From: Lutraria lutraria
Lineage: Eukaryota > Mollusca > Bivalvia > Venerida > Mactridae
DNA: 64,000 nt
NCBI GenBank assembly: GCA_964023205.1
Contig: OZ026841.1
Coordinates: 25,196,561 to 25,260,560, forward strand
Direction: 5' to 3'
The notes beneath the pieces were generated by a model, which did no database searches, was not told the origin of the DNA, and worked only from the letters and a program-made list of their open reading frames with translations. Below are positions 11,897-24,055 of this stretch, piece by piece. Made by a program: the position numbers and the translations under genes. How positions within the stretch are numbered: the first letter of the stretch is position 1; every line of letters begins with the position of its first letter.

Positions 11897-12440
11897 TATC
11901 TAAATGTTCATACAGTGAGTCGGGGCATGTGGTATCAATATGCATGACGTGCTTACAGGTGGACGTCCATAGGGTGCTAGGTGTGCATGTTACAGGTACG
12001 CAAATATTAAAGCGGGATCTGTTATAATCGGATCTTGACATGCACTGTGAGGAAAAAACGTCACTCGAATGACCCACATGCATTCGAAGCGTGTGTTTTT
12101 GTGTCTCAGACAACAAGAGAAGTCTATATATGGTGATTTGGTCTCAAGCAAACATTAGACTTCAACGTCTTGTTTCATTTATTATGGATATTTTTTATCT
12201 AGATAATATGAGTGCCTGCTGTGTCTTATTTGATGCCAAATGAAGTCATTTTTTTGCGTGGAACACCTATGTTTAAAACCCTATCTTGTGATAAAACAAA
12301 TACAACATTTGCTCTGTCAAGGACTTACATATGCTTGATTCTAAGAAGCAATACGACTCTGGATCCATGTAAATCGCGAAGTACATGAAAAGGAAAATAA
12401 TATAAATATATAAGTATTCAGATACAGCGTACATTGTGCA
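11897..12440. other. No gene seen
   Basis: The open frame overlapping its start is antisense to the family A MITE. Nothing else in this interval is recognisable. Confidence 0.4.
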
Positions 12441-12975
12441 CCCCTACTAAACGGTGGCTCTTTCACATGTTTGTGATCTGCTCAATATAAGCCATCGACA
12501 CGACACTTCCGTTATAGAGCCATCGATCAATAACAAAGCTAATCAGGTAAGCACATTTTATTAAAATATCCGTTTTTAAAGCACACGCTTGTATTTCAAA
12601 AATCTAAGAATGCTATGCCATCTAGAAAATTTTTCTCGTCGGTTTGCATGTAATTACGACCAGAAATACCCCAAAATGACGTTGCTAGAACTTTTAGAAA
12701 TTATCAACTCGTGTGTTTTCTTCTACGAGAAGACACATCTGGAGTGATTTCTCTTCCGTAAGGTGGATGCAGGTCCATTTAATCGTGCATGCATCATTGT
12801 CCCAACTTCCCCTTTGCCTCAGCACAAAATAGTTCACAGAGTTCGCTTTAAAACGAAAAACTCACATTTTTGGAATGTGATTGAGCCATCGACAATGTGC
12901 TGGAGTCATCGGCAATGTGTAAGAGCCCTCGCAAATGTGATGGAGCCAACACGTGCCGTTACTCAATGAGTGTTA
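12441..12975 (+). repeat. R2 dispersed repeat, inverted copy of 49640-50115
   Basis: About 500 bp match the reverse complement of 49640-50115 with indels. Shared words include GAATGCTATGCCA, CGACCAGAAATACCCC, GAGACACATCTGG or close variants, and CAAAATAGTTCACAGAG. The distal part holds short imperfect direct repeats of a 21-23 bp word (GAGCCATCGACAATGTGCTG and variants, 12881-12955). I do not recognise the family. Confidence 0.75.
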
Positions 12976-13089
12976 ATATATTATTGTGGAATTATCCCGC
13001 TATCAAATTATACTTGACAATTATACAAGTAAGATATAATATGCATTATAGGCTATAGCACCGGTTGACATCATAGTATAGAAATACAT

Positions 13090-13323
13090 GTACTAATTTT
13101 GATAATATTGAATTTATTGCGGTTAAAAGGGATAATCCGGGAACATTCTACTCAAGCGTAAAATTAACAAGATCGTCGCATTGACTGAAACGTTCAAATA
13201 TTATGATTCCGTGACCTTTGCCGTTTCAGAATCGTAATGAAATAGCAAGGTGGGAAATGTAGGAAGGTGTCGACGATTTTGGCTTTAGAACCGTAATAAT
13301 TTCAATATTATCAAAACTAGTAC
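13090..13323. mobile_element. Short foldback/MITE with 35-bp terminal inverted repeats
   Basis: GTACTAATTTTGATAATATT at 13090 extends over 35 bp that pair with 13289-13323 with only a few mismatches. The 234-bp element has no coding capacity. I could not assign a target-site duplication or superfamily. Confidence 0.7.
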
Positions 13324-13489
13324 ATGTACATGTATTTTAGAACCCAGGAAAAGATATACTCGTTTGTAGTTGACCTCATTCATAATTGAATTCACCTGAT
13401 CTTGTCACGGGTGTACCTGGCATCTATATTTGATATGGACAAAAGCCTAAGTAAATTTATGGTCATGCAATAGGAGGAGGACATATTGT

Positions 13490-13561
13490 TCCCGATATTG
13501 GGCTCGAACCCATGACTTCCAGCTTGCAAGTCAGATGCTCTACCAACAGAGCTAATTGGGC
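13490..13561 (-). tRNA. tRNA-Ala(TGC)-like sequence, probably a pseudogene or SINE head
   Basis: On the minus strand the 72 nt have a box A (TTAGCTCTGTTGGTAGAGC), an anticodon loop CTTGCAA giving anticodon TGC, and a perfect box B (GGTTCGAGCCC). The acceptor stem (GCCCAAT with ATCGGGA) has mismatches at two of seven pairs, the T stem has one, and the anticodon stem pairs poorly. That argues for a tRNA-derived repeat or decayed gene rather than a functional tRNA. Confidence 0.5.
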
Positions 13562-13599
13562 TGGTGAATATCCCAGCCAATTTATAATACAATCAACAA

Positions 13600-14765
13600 C
13601 ACTGCTACATTCCTCCTTCCTTTTTATTCGAAGTGATTAATAGCGACCACCACTGGATCTTTTGACTAACACAGCCTTTGCTTCACCCTAGCTCTAGGAT
13701 TCCAAGTTTAGTCACACACGGTTCACTAGTTTTAACGCAGTTGGTGAATGTCTAGAAATTTCAGTGGACAAGCTTAAATCATTCTTTAATCAAATTAAAA
13801 TAGTTCTAATTCTGATACTAGCTGTCACCCTTTCTGGACAAGCCACAATAAATAAATGGGCTGCAGCTATGAAATTGAGTTACCATGATTTAAGATTATT
13901 GAATAAGGTAGGATAAGTTATTTCAGTGCCAGTAATTGTCACTTTGATCATTCTGCAAAGTTCTATTCCGAGGTACAAATACTGACTATCATGCATAGGT
14001 AATCTTTCGTTTTTTTGTAACAGTGTCAGCAAAATTCTTACCTGAGGCGGACAAAACTTCATAGATTTATCAACATCCTGCATGCAACGAATGTTCGAAT
14101 GACCTGCGACTAGGGCACGAAAATAATTCCGTCTGCAAACCGATTACACTCGCAAAATATGACGGAAATAAATTACAACGATGATATTAAAAGAAAATGG
14201 TACTTCACAAGCGCGAAAATGATTTTTAAAAAATGCAACAAATCGTTAATTTTTCAATCAATTGAGACACCAAGTACTATGTGAAAAGCTGCTTAGCGTT
14301 AGGATATGCACAGAGCAGTACTGTAGTGACCTTTCATCAATGGCATACAGTACGCCTCCGAAAGGAAGAGTGCACATGGTTTCCGAAAAGTTCATAGTCT
14401 GCCCGGATCCCAGTCTCCTTCCCTGACTTATTACTTTCCAGACTTTCAAGTATGTCACATGATTTAAAGTAACATCCCCTGTCAAATAGTTAGTTGTACT
14501 TCATGAACAACCGTATCCATAAACTACTCATGAATTGGACAAGAGTAGTTGATGAAAAATTCATCATTTCATGAATTCCATCGGAGGAGTTAAACTGCTG
14601 AAATCTGAGCAGCTAAGCACATTGCCTATATTACAACGTTCTAACAGTTCTAAAAGAATCACTTCCTTAATACAATCATAACTAGTCACGCATTTCAGTA
14701 ACCGAGAAATACACCTCATGCATACTAGTATGTGTAGATTTACAAATTTTGGTTTTGTAGTTTCA
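13600..14765. other. No gene seen
   Basis: Small open frames occur on the minus strand (13880-14083 and 14258-14485), but they lack recognisable motifs or splice context. I see nothing else. Confidence 0.4.
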
Positions 14766-15239
14766 GGTCAGCAACCAAACTTGTAATAACCAAACTTGTA
14801 ATAAAATTTTCAAGTTGAAGTAAGATTTTACTTTTGCACTCATGAACTTACTGATGTGTTCCTCCCCCATTAATTAGCACGTGCTGAATTAATTAAGGTC
14901 ACTAGCACTTGAAATAACCTTCATTTTTTCATATTCATTGTACCATCTATCCTTTAAGTCAAACATGTAATAATTATTACAAGTCTGGTTTTTATTACAA
15001 GTTTGGTTGCAAGGTCCAACCAAACTTGTAATAACCAAACTTGTAATAAATTTTTCAAGTTGAAGTAAGATTTTACTTTTGCACTCATTAACTTACTGAT
15101 GTGTTCTGCCGCATTAATTAGCATGTGTCATCTGTCCTCTGTCATGTTTGTTCAAATGATGACCAATGAGTCAAGATTGACCAACCCCGGGGCTCACTTG
15201 ATTTATTCGGGCTCATGCACCGGAAAAAAGTGAAAAATA

Positions 15240-15365
15240 TTCTTCTCTAAAGGTCTTCTTTTGTGGTGAGCAATATGGTGTCCTCATGACAATCTCTATA
15301 GGATCTGCGCATTTCAGGTCAACGGTCATCCAGAGGGGGCATTGTGTTTTTAAACAGATCTTGTT
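15240..15365 (+). repeat. Fragment of a dispersed repeat shared with 29224-29450
   Basis: The words TCATGACAA, GGATCTGCGCAT (GGACCTGTGCAT in the other copy) and GGTCATCCAGAGGGGGCATT recur at 29344-29425. It lies inside the core between the two inverted arrays. Confidence 0.55.
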
Positions 15366-15394
15366 TTATTTACTATTAAGTAACGCCGCATAGT

Positions 15395-16110
15395 ACCATA
15401 TGTTGTATCAGTATACAAAGCAGACTTTGCAGTTTGACAAAAGTTGGAAATCTGTTGCTTTTGAAAGCTCTGGAAATTTTAAAGAGGTTTGGCGAAATAA
15501 GCTGTAAAAGTAACAAAGATAATAATTAGTTGAACAATAATTATCTGTTAGATAATATATTAACCTGTGTATATACAGCAACAATAAGTTCTTAGAAAAA
15601 CACATGTATACAAATGGGCTGAAATCTAAATTGTCTAAAACATTAGGCTTACATGAACTATATTTGACCATCTCCAGCATACTAACAGTTAAGGCCTTAA
15701 ACAGAAAAATATTGAGTTTAATGCTAAAAGTACAAGTACTATTTTTGGGTAAATTAGATTATGTATAATATATTCGTCATATTTACCGTATATGAATTAT
15801 ATCTTGTAAACTTGTTCGTTGTGTAAACATTTGGATGGTAATAATATGCGATTAAATTGATTTTTTCGGCTCTAATGATTTTAAGAGGTAGTAAATCAAA
15901 TAACTACGAACTCTGCCCTAAAGATTTATAACCCAACAGCACACCAAAAACAGGTTCAGTCCGTAAAGAAGTCCAGGACTAACAAACATACGCACATGTG
16001 AGACAAGGTCAGAAGTTCAGTATACAGTATAACAGTTTATATAAAGATCAGAGCGCTGAAGGTCACATAGAGTTTTAAGGTCATAATTCATTGCAAGAAC
16101 TTACTACAAA
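15395..16110 (+). repeat. R1 repeat fragments (direct orientation)
   Basis: 15395-15560 matches the start of R1 (GCAGACTTTGCAGTTTGACA, AAGTATAATAATCAAG-like words). 16000-16110 matches its distal part (GGTCAGAAGTTCAGTATACA, GAGCGCTGAAGG). The material between has no R1 counterpart. A further proximal R1 fragment lies at 16885-17060. Confidence 0.55.
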
Positions 16111-17165
16111 TGTTAACCATCTTTAGACGATGTGTCACGTGCAACCCCAATTGCTGCAGCTCGAATGTCAAAGTCACACTTAGCGGTTAAAGGTAAAAAC
16201 TCGGTAATTCTATTTTATGTCCGCTCAGTAACTTTGACATACGTGGATAGATATCGGACATTCTTGGCAGAAATGTCTACGAACATGTGACGGTGTGTCA
16301 TGCGTAAGACCAAAAGAAAGATATCAAGAATACACCGATAAGTGTTTCTGATAAACGCCACATCCATCTTGTTTTACGGGGACTTTTTAGCTTCTTATCG
16401 AGTTTAAAATAAGTAATAAATTAGAAGTGCTCGGTATATATTATATCTGTAACTATGGCAGTAACAATGCATATTTTGGTACCGATGGATACGGAAAATT
16501 ATTGGCTGGATAATTGGCTACATGAAAAAAATCGAAACATCTGATAACTTAAATAACCGACATGCATGGTTGGTGAAATTTAATTATCACATGAATATCA
16601 GAATATGTACATGAATAGGTGGCAATATTGAGAAATTGTATGTTAATTCCTAAACATGAATATCCATCAACTGTACAGTTCCTAATTTAGGATTTCTCCT
16701 AACAGTCGTTGTTGTTTCGCGAGCAACACAAGTGACTTGTCTCATATGGAAAAATCAAATTCCGATAATACTTTCAGTACTTTGATTTTTTATTGTACGT
16801 TGACGTCTAAAAAAATCCATTTTTAGGAACAAAGTATACACTTCATTTTGTTTTAACAAAACGCCTCTCATCCGCCTTGAAAAATAGTACCATTTGTTGT
16901 ATAAGTATACATTGCAGACTTTACAGTTTTGACAAAAGTTTAAGATATATTGCAGAATTCTGTCTTTTTTGAAAGCATGTGAAATATTTTGGCGATTTAA
17001 ACAGTAAAACTAACAAGTATAATAATCAAGTATTCATCCACACAGAAGTTCATTCATAATCTGTCCAGGTAATAAGATTTACTACATAGTGGAAATAGTT
17101 TAATTCGCAAAAGTAGTGCCACAATCTCAGTGTAGAGAGATTTCCAAAGACATTGGTTAGGTCGG

Positions 17166-17239
17166 CACATGCTAATTAATACGGTGGAACACATCAGTAG
17201 TAACCTACTGATATGTTCCACCGTATTAATTAGCATGTG
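17166..17239. repeat. 74-bp hairpin, 35-bp arms with one mismatch and a 4-nt loop
   Basis: 17166-17200 and 17205-17239 are inverted copies of the array word CACATGCTAATTAATACGGT through ACATCAGTAG, separated by TAAC. The only mismatch is A versus G in the right arm. This is the junction where one reversed partial unit abuts the forward array. Confidence 0.9.
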
Positions 17240-17356
17240 AATCCAAAAGTAAAAACTTACTTCAACTTGAAAGTTTTATTACAAAACCAAACTTGTAGTA
17301 ATCCTATGTCGGACAAATATCCTTGATAAGAACAGATGGTTTATGAGCAATTGAAG

Positions 17357-18310
17357 GTCATTTCAAGCGCTAGTGACCTTAATTAGGTCAGCACGTGCTA
17401 ATTAATGGGGCGGAACACATCAGTAAGTGCATGAGTGCAAAAGTAAAATCTTACTTCAACTTGAAAATTTTATTACAAGTTTGGTTATTACAAGTTTGGT
17501 TGGACCTTGCAACCAAACTTGTAATAAAAAAAACTTGACAATGTAATAATTATTACAAGTTTGACTGTAACGATAGACGGTATAATGAATATGAAAAAAA
17601 TGAAGGTATTTTCAAGCGCTAGTGACCTTAATTAGGTCAGCACGAGCTAATTAATGGGGCGGAACACATCAGTAAGTTCAGGAGTACAAAAGTAAAATCT
17701 TACTTCATCTTGAAAATTTTATTACAAGTTTGGTTATTATAAGTTTGATTGGACCTTGCAACCAAACTTGTAATAAAACCAGACTTGTAATAATTATTAC
17801 ATGTTTGACTGTATGGATAGATGGTATATTGAATATGAAAAAAGAAGGTCATTTCAAGCGCTTGTGACCTCAATTATGTCAGCACGTGCTAATTAATGGG
17901 GCGGAACACATCAGTAAGTTCATGAGTGCAAAAGTAAAATCTTACTTCAACTTGAAAATTTTATTACAAGTTTGGTTATTACAAGTTTGGTTGGACCTTG
18001 CAACCAAACTTGTAATAAAAACCAGATTACATGTTTGACTGTATGGATAGATGGTAAATTGAATATGAAAAAAAGAAGGTCATTTCAAGCGCTAGTGACC
18101 TTAATTAATTCAGCACGTGCTAATTAATGGGGGAGGAACACATCAGTAAGTTCATGAGTGCAAAAGTAAAATCTTACTTCAACTTGAAAATTTTATTACA
18201 AGTTTGGTTATTACAAGTTTGGTTGGACCTTGCAACCAAACTTTTAATAAAAACCAGACTTGTAATAATTATTACAAGTTTGCTTTTTATTACAAGTTTG
18301 GTTGTAACAA
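17357..18310 (+). repeat. Tandem array of a 231-246-bp unit
   Basis: Four successive copies of TCATTTCAAGCGCTAGTGAC or close variants begin near 17357, 17603, 17847 and 18078. Each unit contains the self-complementary word ACTTGTAATAATTATTACAAG or a degenerate form, plus the inverted words TTACAAGTTTGGTT and AACCAAACTTGTAA, so single strands of each unit can fold. Confidence 0.9.
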
Positions 18311-19019
18311 TTGTTGTTATGTCAAACCACAAATGATCTATACAATGTGGTATATAGATTATTAGATATGTAAATCGTCATATTATCACCATTTTAAAGA
18401 AAAATGATATTTTCGTTAGCAATACATGGTGTAGCATTCATTGGTAATATGCCAGTATCATGTCATGAAATATTCTTTTAATGATGCGCAATCACGACTC
18501 GATCACCGCCAAAAAATCTTCCAAAAGATATGATATAATTATTTTGCTGTGGACTCTATACAAAATAACTTAGCACAAATTATTAGGTAAATGGACCTTT
18601 TATTACCAAAGTTTCAACACCACAAATTGACTAACGATGCCATTAATTTGGACCCATATATTTCCTTGATAAAGATTATTTATCCATAAACCTGAACTTA
18701 TTTCATCTATAGCTACTCAATGAAAATATAAATAATCGTAAATTATTTGATAGTTTCCCTATATAATTGAATGTATTTACGATACATATTGAAAACAAAC
18801 GTTAAAAATGTTAACATACATACAACAAGGTAGTACTTTGATATTACGAGTGTCCGCAGACGACGGAGTAGTAAAAAAATAGATTTTAATGACATAGCGA
18901 CGTTACATTATTTCGTTTTCCCGTGCGGGAACGTCAAAGTATGGATGAGTCAAATTGTATTGTAGTTCGTCAAACGATTTAGTAATGTGCAATGACTCAA
19001 ATATTGAACAATACAAGTA
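18311..19019. other. No gene seen
   Basis: AT-rich; nothing recognisable. Confidence 0.4.
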
Positions 19020-19183
19020 TTACAAATGGGAGGGAGCCGCCCAGCTAGCTGGCGGCAGTTCGATGGTCCTACCTTGGTGCACGCCAGGGACAGGTCTTCC
19101 TCCATCAAAACCGCCAAAATGATCGTGGCTATTGGTCTGACGATAAAGCTCAGTGTTACTCCACGAATCTACGCTTAATACAA
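19020..19183 (-). repeat. Degenerate SINE-like fragment
   Basis: The words AGCTAGCTGGCGGCAGTTCG, ATGGTCCTACC and the following stretch resemble 57725-57770 (AGAGCTAGCTTATAGAGAGT, ATGGTTCTACC). This suggests a shared dispersed repeat. No intact box A/box B pair could be set. Confidence 0.35.
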
Positions 19184-19185
19184 GT

Positions 19186-19350
19186 ACTTTCAAACCTGTG
19201 AACAAAGGCCACCCTTGGGAAAGACAGTTTTGACCTTTATTGACAGGTGAATTTTATTTGGAGGTCATTTTAATAAGTTCTAGACAATTAATGAGTTTAT
19301 TTTAAGAATGACCGTTATTCAGAGGTGGCCGCTAACACAGGTTTGACTGT
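19186..19350 (+). mobile_element. MITE family B copy (CAGTCAAACCTG termini)
   Basis: It begins TTTCAAACCTGTGAACAAAG and ends GGCCGCTAACACAGGTTTGA, with internal GACCTTTATTGACAGG. It matches the copies at 20115-20292, 42434-42618 and 56111-56292. It is non-coding and about 165 bp. Confidence 0.75.
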
Positions 19351-20114
19351 TTCGCCATAAACAATTGATCTGTTTCTCACAGGAATACCGGTCGACTCAT
19401 AGATTATCAATTCATTTATAAACTTTATATCAACAAAACTAAACATATCTATTTATAGCTGTGTTAGATATAACTTTGAAGACATTTTACCTGCTCTCTA
19501 CACCTGAGTAAACACATGTATATAGTATTTTGAAGGTATCCTTATATGTACTGTAATATACCAGTTATTTAAATTAGTTATATACACAATTATATGCGGA
19601 TTTCATTAAAAATACAGTAGGAATACAGGATTAATTTATATCAATTAAAGGTAAGAATTGTTACTTTTCTGAATGGTTTAACTAGCGGTGTAGTTGTGAA
19701 CTTTACTAGTGTCGTTACAGCCCCAAGGCCGATCGTATATTTCATACAATCATTCATTCATAAATCTCATATGTTTAAACATACACAGAAATGACATTAT
19801 TTTACTGGGGCATATTTCAAGGCTGACCTGTTTTTATAAGACTTAAACCTATGACTGAGTGTTAATGTTCGACTTTGAACCACGTTATAGGAGTAGATTT
19901 TGAAATAACATCATTGAATATCAAAATTGAATTATTAAGTTATCTTTGTAGTGTAAACATCCCATGTTTGAATAATACAGTCACAATAAATCATGATAGT
20001 TTGGTAAAATTTGACGTACAGTCAGTCGTTTATGTCAGCGATTATTATAATGCTTTACACCAACAAAAGTTAGGATGCCGGGTGACAGTAAAACCTTCAA
20101 ATTCAGTACTAAAA

Positions 20115-20292
20115 CAGTCTAACCAGTGTTAGCGGCCACTTCCGAATAAGGGCTTCCCTGTGACTAAAGGCCATTCTTTGAAATACCGTCATTGATTATA
20201 TAGAACAAAATGATTTCCGAATAAATGCCACCTGTCAATAAAGGTCACATTTTGTCTTTCCCAAGTGTGGCCTTTGTTGACAGGTTTGACTG
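20115..20292 (-). mobile_element. MITE family B copy
   Basis: It is in the opposite orientation to the copy 900 bp upstream: it begins CAGTCTAACCAGTGTTAGCG and ends CCTTTGTTGACAGGTTTGAC followed by TGTA. The terminal inverted repeats and internal words match the family. Confidence 0.75.
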
Positions 20293-20299
20293 TATTTGA

Positions 20300-23200
20300 A
20301 CTATAACTTGTCAAAAGAACACTGATTTCATTATTTCCCCATATCAACTTAACTGTAAGACCACCCCTATATTAAGGCCATCTTTCTATAGTTTTCAAAG
20401 GGTGGTCAAATTACGAATCATTGGAAGTCGCCAATGACTAATATAACTTGCTTATAAATACCAGAAAAAAGACCAATCAATCTACAGTCATAATCATTAT
20501 GAATAGTACACATATATTTAGATCTGATTAATGTCGCATTACCGTGTTAGTGGTTTTAATTTGCATTGCATGTTGTACTGAAATGTTTATTGGTAGTTAG
20601 TGTAATGTGCATACGATTAGTCAATACAGGCATAACGAGGTGTGTCTTAACAGGAAGAAAAAAAATCCAGAAAAAATTAACTTGATTTACAATTGTGTGA
20701 AACCACATGCTATAATTGAAGGTTAAGTACAAGAAGGTGCCAAGTTTATTTTTAGTCAAAATGGAGATAAGTGATTATAGCATTCACTATTTGTATAATC
20801 TCTAAAGGAAATAATATCTGTCTAGAACTTAAGTTAACAAATAAAAACGACAGTGATTGTTGTAGGAGCGCTATCTTCAAGTATTTTAGAATGAATAAAA
20901 TCAGCAATATAATTTTCCTGTCAGGTTATGTGGCCGATAAAATGCAACATGCATAACTCACGTACCATAAATCGTCAACAGTACTACACTGTGCTTTATT
21001 TTATAGCTCTCCTCGTATCCGGCGAACGATTCGAATGACTGTATGCATCTTAATGTATTAGGACCAAAAATCCAAAGGCGGTCAAATCTATTTTTTTCTT
21101 TGATAACTTTTTAAGGTTTTAAACAGTGTTGACCATGCATTTTTTTAAATGACGGTTTATTTGGCAGAAAGGCCTATATCCTTCTATACGGCTAAATCAT
21201 GTGTTTCACAGATCAATAAATGATCATAATTTCATTTTTAGAATAAATTTGCACAGGAAATTGCATTTGTTGTTGTATTTTACATAATTGTACATAAGTA
21301 TACTAAAAAGCTATAAAATATTAGTGCTTTGCGTGGAAAAGAAACAAATTTCTTATTTTTTCAATGCGTCGGAGACGTATTATTTACGAGCGTCTTTTTG
21401 CAAAAAAAATATAATAGATAAAAAAAAAAAAGTTTGTTCCTACTGCGGTTTTCAATGCTGTTGCCTATTTAAATACTCTTCAAAATGGAGGTAATGAAAT
21501 AGGATGCGAAAATGACGAAAAAAATACAATAATCAAACGGAAAGCTTATGCTCAACGTGTGGGGAAAATACCTACGAATCGACTTTCAATATTCTATCTT
21601 CGTTCGCATGCTAGTACAATGCTTCATAATAAGTTGTAATTATGTGACAGAAGAAACGGTCTTAATATAGAAGTGGCCTCTTCATACAGGTGAAATACTA
21701 AAAACTGAACACCAGATCAAAAATCTGTATTTTCCGATTAGGACGCCAGGGTGGTAATTTTATACACTTATGGACAAAGGTCTAGTCCGGTCGATTGCAA
21801 TTGTCTTTTTTGTTTATTTCGAGCTTCCAAAAAATGCTCCATTGGACTGAAGACGCCACGAGTCATTCATTGGTACTACTTGCTAAATGGGTTCCAATGG
21901 AAGACGATATAATTATAAAGCAAACTAAATAACAGCCACAGAAACCCCAACCGAACAAGACTTTAGTCCTAAAGTATATTTTGGCTGACATCAGGATATG
22001 GTAATCTTGCCCTTTTTATACCCATTACAGCCTTACCCTTCGGATCTGATATGTGCTATCGATGCGATAAGGGTCTACCATATTTGGTGAACTTATCTTT
22101 CTGTCTTAGGATTCCTATTCGTTGAATTGTTTGCTTCTTAACGCACACTTACAAAACATGGTAATCAACCACTTATAACGTAACCATTAATTTTCATCAT
22201 ATACAAAACCTTGTCATAATGTACGAGCTCATGTTTAATTAAAATGTATAAAATATGCATAAAGTTCTTGTATGATAGACATTATGGACCTTCTACGTGC
22301 GTGAAATGTACTTTGGTATGCGAAAATTTTCATATTGTATATGAATTACTGTAGTTTATTTGAGGATGTATTCATTTTGAATTGCATTGCTTGTAAAACT
22401 GCATGTTTCTGACTTTCTGTTTCGTCTATCTTATAACATGTATTATACACATTTGTATCCTTATGGGCCTTTTAGCCTTTTGGAAATACAAGGTTTTTTC
22501 TTTCTGTCTTACCAAACAATATCATGGTCGTCGCTTGTAGCACACATTTTCGTCGTTTACATGATTAGAGTTATGTACACTAGTATACTCATATCGTTAC
22601 CAGGATGTGAGAATGTTTTAACTATTTTTTTTGTTTTAGAAAAATTATCAAGCGCGTATATACGAACAGTCAACCCTGTGTAAACGACCAGCGCTGAATG
22701 AAGATTGTCTATGCATAAAAGCCGCATTTATTATCTTCCTTTGTTGACCTTTTTGCTTAATTTTATTTTGAATTTAAAGTTTACAATACCAACATTTGAA
22801 AGGAAATAATAGCCATTTCGTAATCCGATTTTTTCAAACCAACTTCAAGATAAATTAAGATTCGTTGGGACCTCTGCTTTTATAGAAATAATAAAATCAG
22901 TCGTAATGTTGGCACTGGGTCATGTTGGCATCACATCTCCAAACATTGCTGCAATTTAAGAAACTGCTAACTCGCCGATTTCAGTTGAGTTCGAATCTCA
23001 ACCTGGTCCAAATTTCACATTTGAAGAGCACAATTAACTGTGACCATATTATGTGAGTCTGAGAGACATCATAGTATATAATGAGATAAATCTAGGCAAC
23101 TTGTTTATCAAACACGCTTGATTAAACTCAATACATTAAAGGAAGGATAGAATGCACGTATGTTAAATATTCTAACTTCAGAGAACGTGTTGTAATATAT

Positions 23201-23880
23201 GAATACCTCCAGGACGGATGGACAGTTTGAGGCAACTTTTTAATTACCTTGGTTTAGACAGCGGCAGGTTAAACACAAGAAAACCATGTATCGCTTTTAG
23301 CATAGCAGTAATTAGAATATGCTTATACGGCCTTTAGATGTAAAGAAACTCTACGTTGTGCGTAAGAAACCTAGACTCTTTATAACTTCGAGTAATGTTC
23401 AACATTTTTTTCAACCATGCCACAAATGATTCTAATACGAACAATTATAAACACTTCACTGATGGTGCAGTGTGACATAGTTCAATATTCTAAATAATAT
23501 CTAATTTACATGTACAACTCGACTCTTTCCGTGAAAAATTCAAATGAATTTATCAGTCATTCAATGGTTTGTAGGATTACTAAGTCCAACACCAGGTGGA
23601 TTTCTCGAAAGGTTTCGACATAAATAGTCGTCGTATGATGTAGAAAACCACTTAAAACAAACAAAACAATCTATCGATTTATGAGTGTTGATAAGATTAT
23701 ACCGTGACAACTATTTTCATGATATGTTATTCAGTACGTGTTGACATTCACCACACACACCATGCAGTGTTCACTACACTCATACTGTATAATATTTACA
23801 TTTTATCACATCATCAGTGATAAAACATGGTGGGCGAAGAGGTACATGCATGTGCAAACTAAGTATTACAATTACCTGTA
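20300..23880. other. No gene seen
   Basis: The longest open frame (22387-22683, 98 codons) has no recognisable domain or splice context. A weak box-B-like motif (GAGTTCGAATCTC) occurs at about 22987, without a convincing box A. Confidence 0.4.
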
Positions 23881-24055
23881 CAGTGGAACCTCTCTAAAGC
23901 AACACCCTTTGGGAGAAGCAAACTTATATTGTTGTTGAGAGGTTGTTGCTGTAAATAGGTTGAATTTATAGTTAAATCGTGCAGTGTGAAAAATCATGCT
24001 GTTGTTGAAGGGAGGGTGTTGCTCAAGAGAGGGCCACTATGGAGAGGTTGTACTG
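23881..24055 (+). mobile_element. MITE family A copy 2
   Basis: TA-flanked 175-bp element beginning CAGTGGAACCTCTCTAAAGC and ending ATGGAGAGGTTGTACTG, with internal GTTGTTGAAGGGAGGGTGTT. It matches 37594-37756 in the same orientation and 11749-11896 in the opposite one. Confidence 0.8.

Larger units (their letters stand above)
14766..18310. mobile_element. Composite element: two oppositely oriented tandem-repeat arrays flanking a 2-kb core
   Basis: The left array (14766-15140) holds about 1.5 units in reverse orientation. The right array (about 17166-18310) holds about four units of 231-246 bp in forward orientation. The shared unit runs GCACGTGCTAATTAATGGGG, GGAACACATCAGTAAGTTCA, AAGTAAAATCTTACTTCAAC and CAACCAAACTTGTAATAA. 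Arrays of tandem repeats in inverted orientation around a unique core recall foldback transposons, and tandem repeats near the ends are also known in Helitron-like elements. The core contains R1 fragments and a piece shared with 29224-29450 but no transposase frame. Only the architecture is certain. Confidence 0.7.

Noticed and set aside
13490..13561. Functional tRNA-Ala gene
   Set aside because: Stem mismatches in the acceptor, anticodon and T arms make a working tRNA unlikely; it is kept only as tRNA-like.
22957..23015. Possible tRNA-like or SINE box B (GAGTTCGAATCTC)
   Set aside because: No box A at proper distance and no SINE tail; a single motif of this length can occur by chance.
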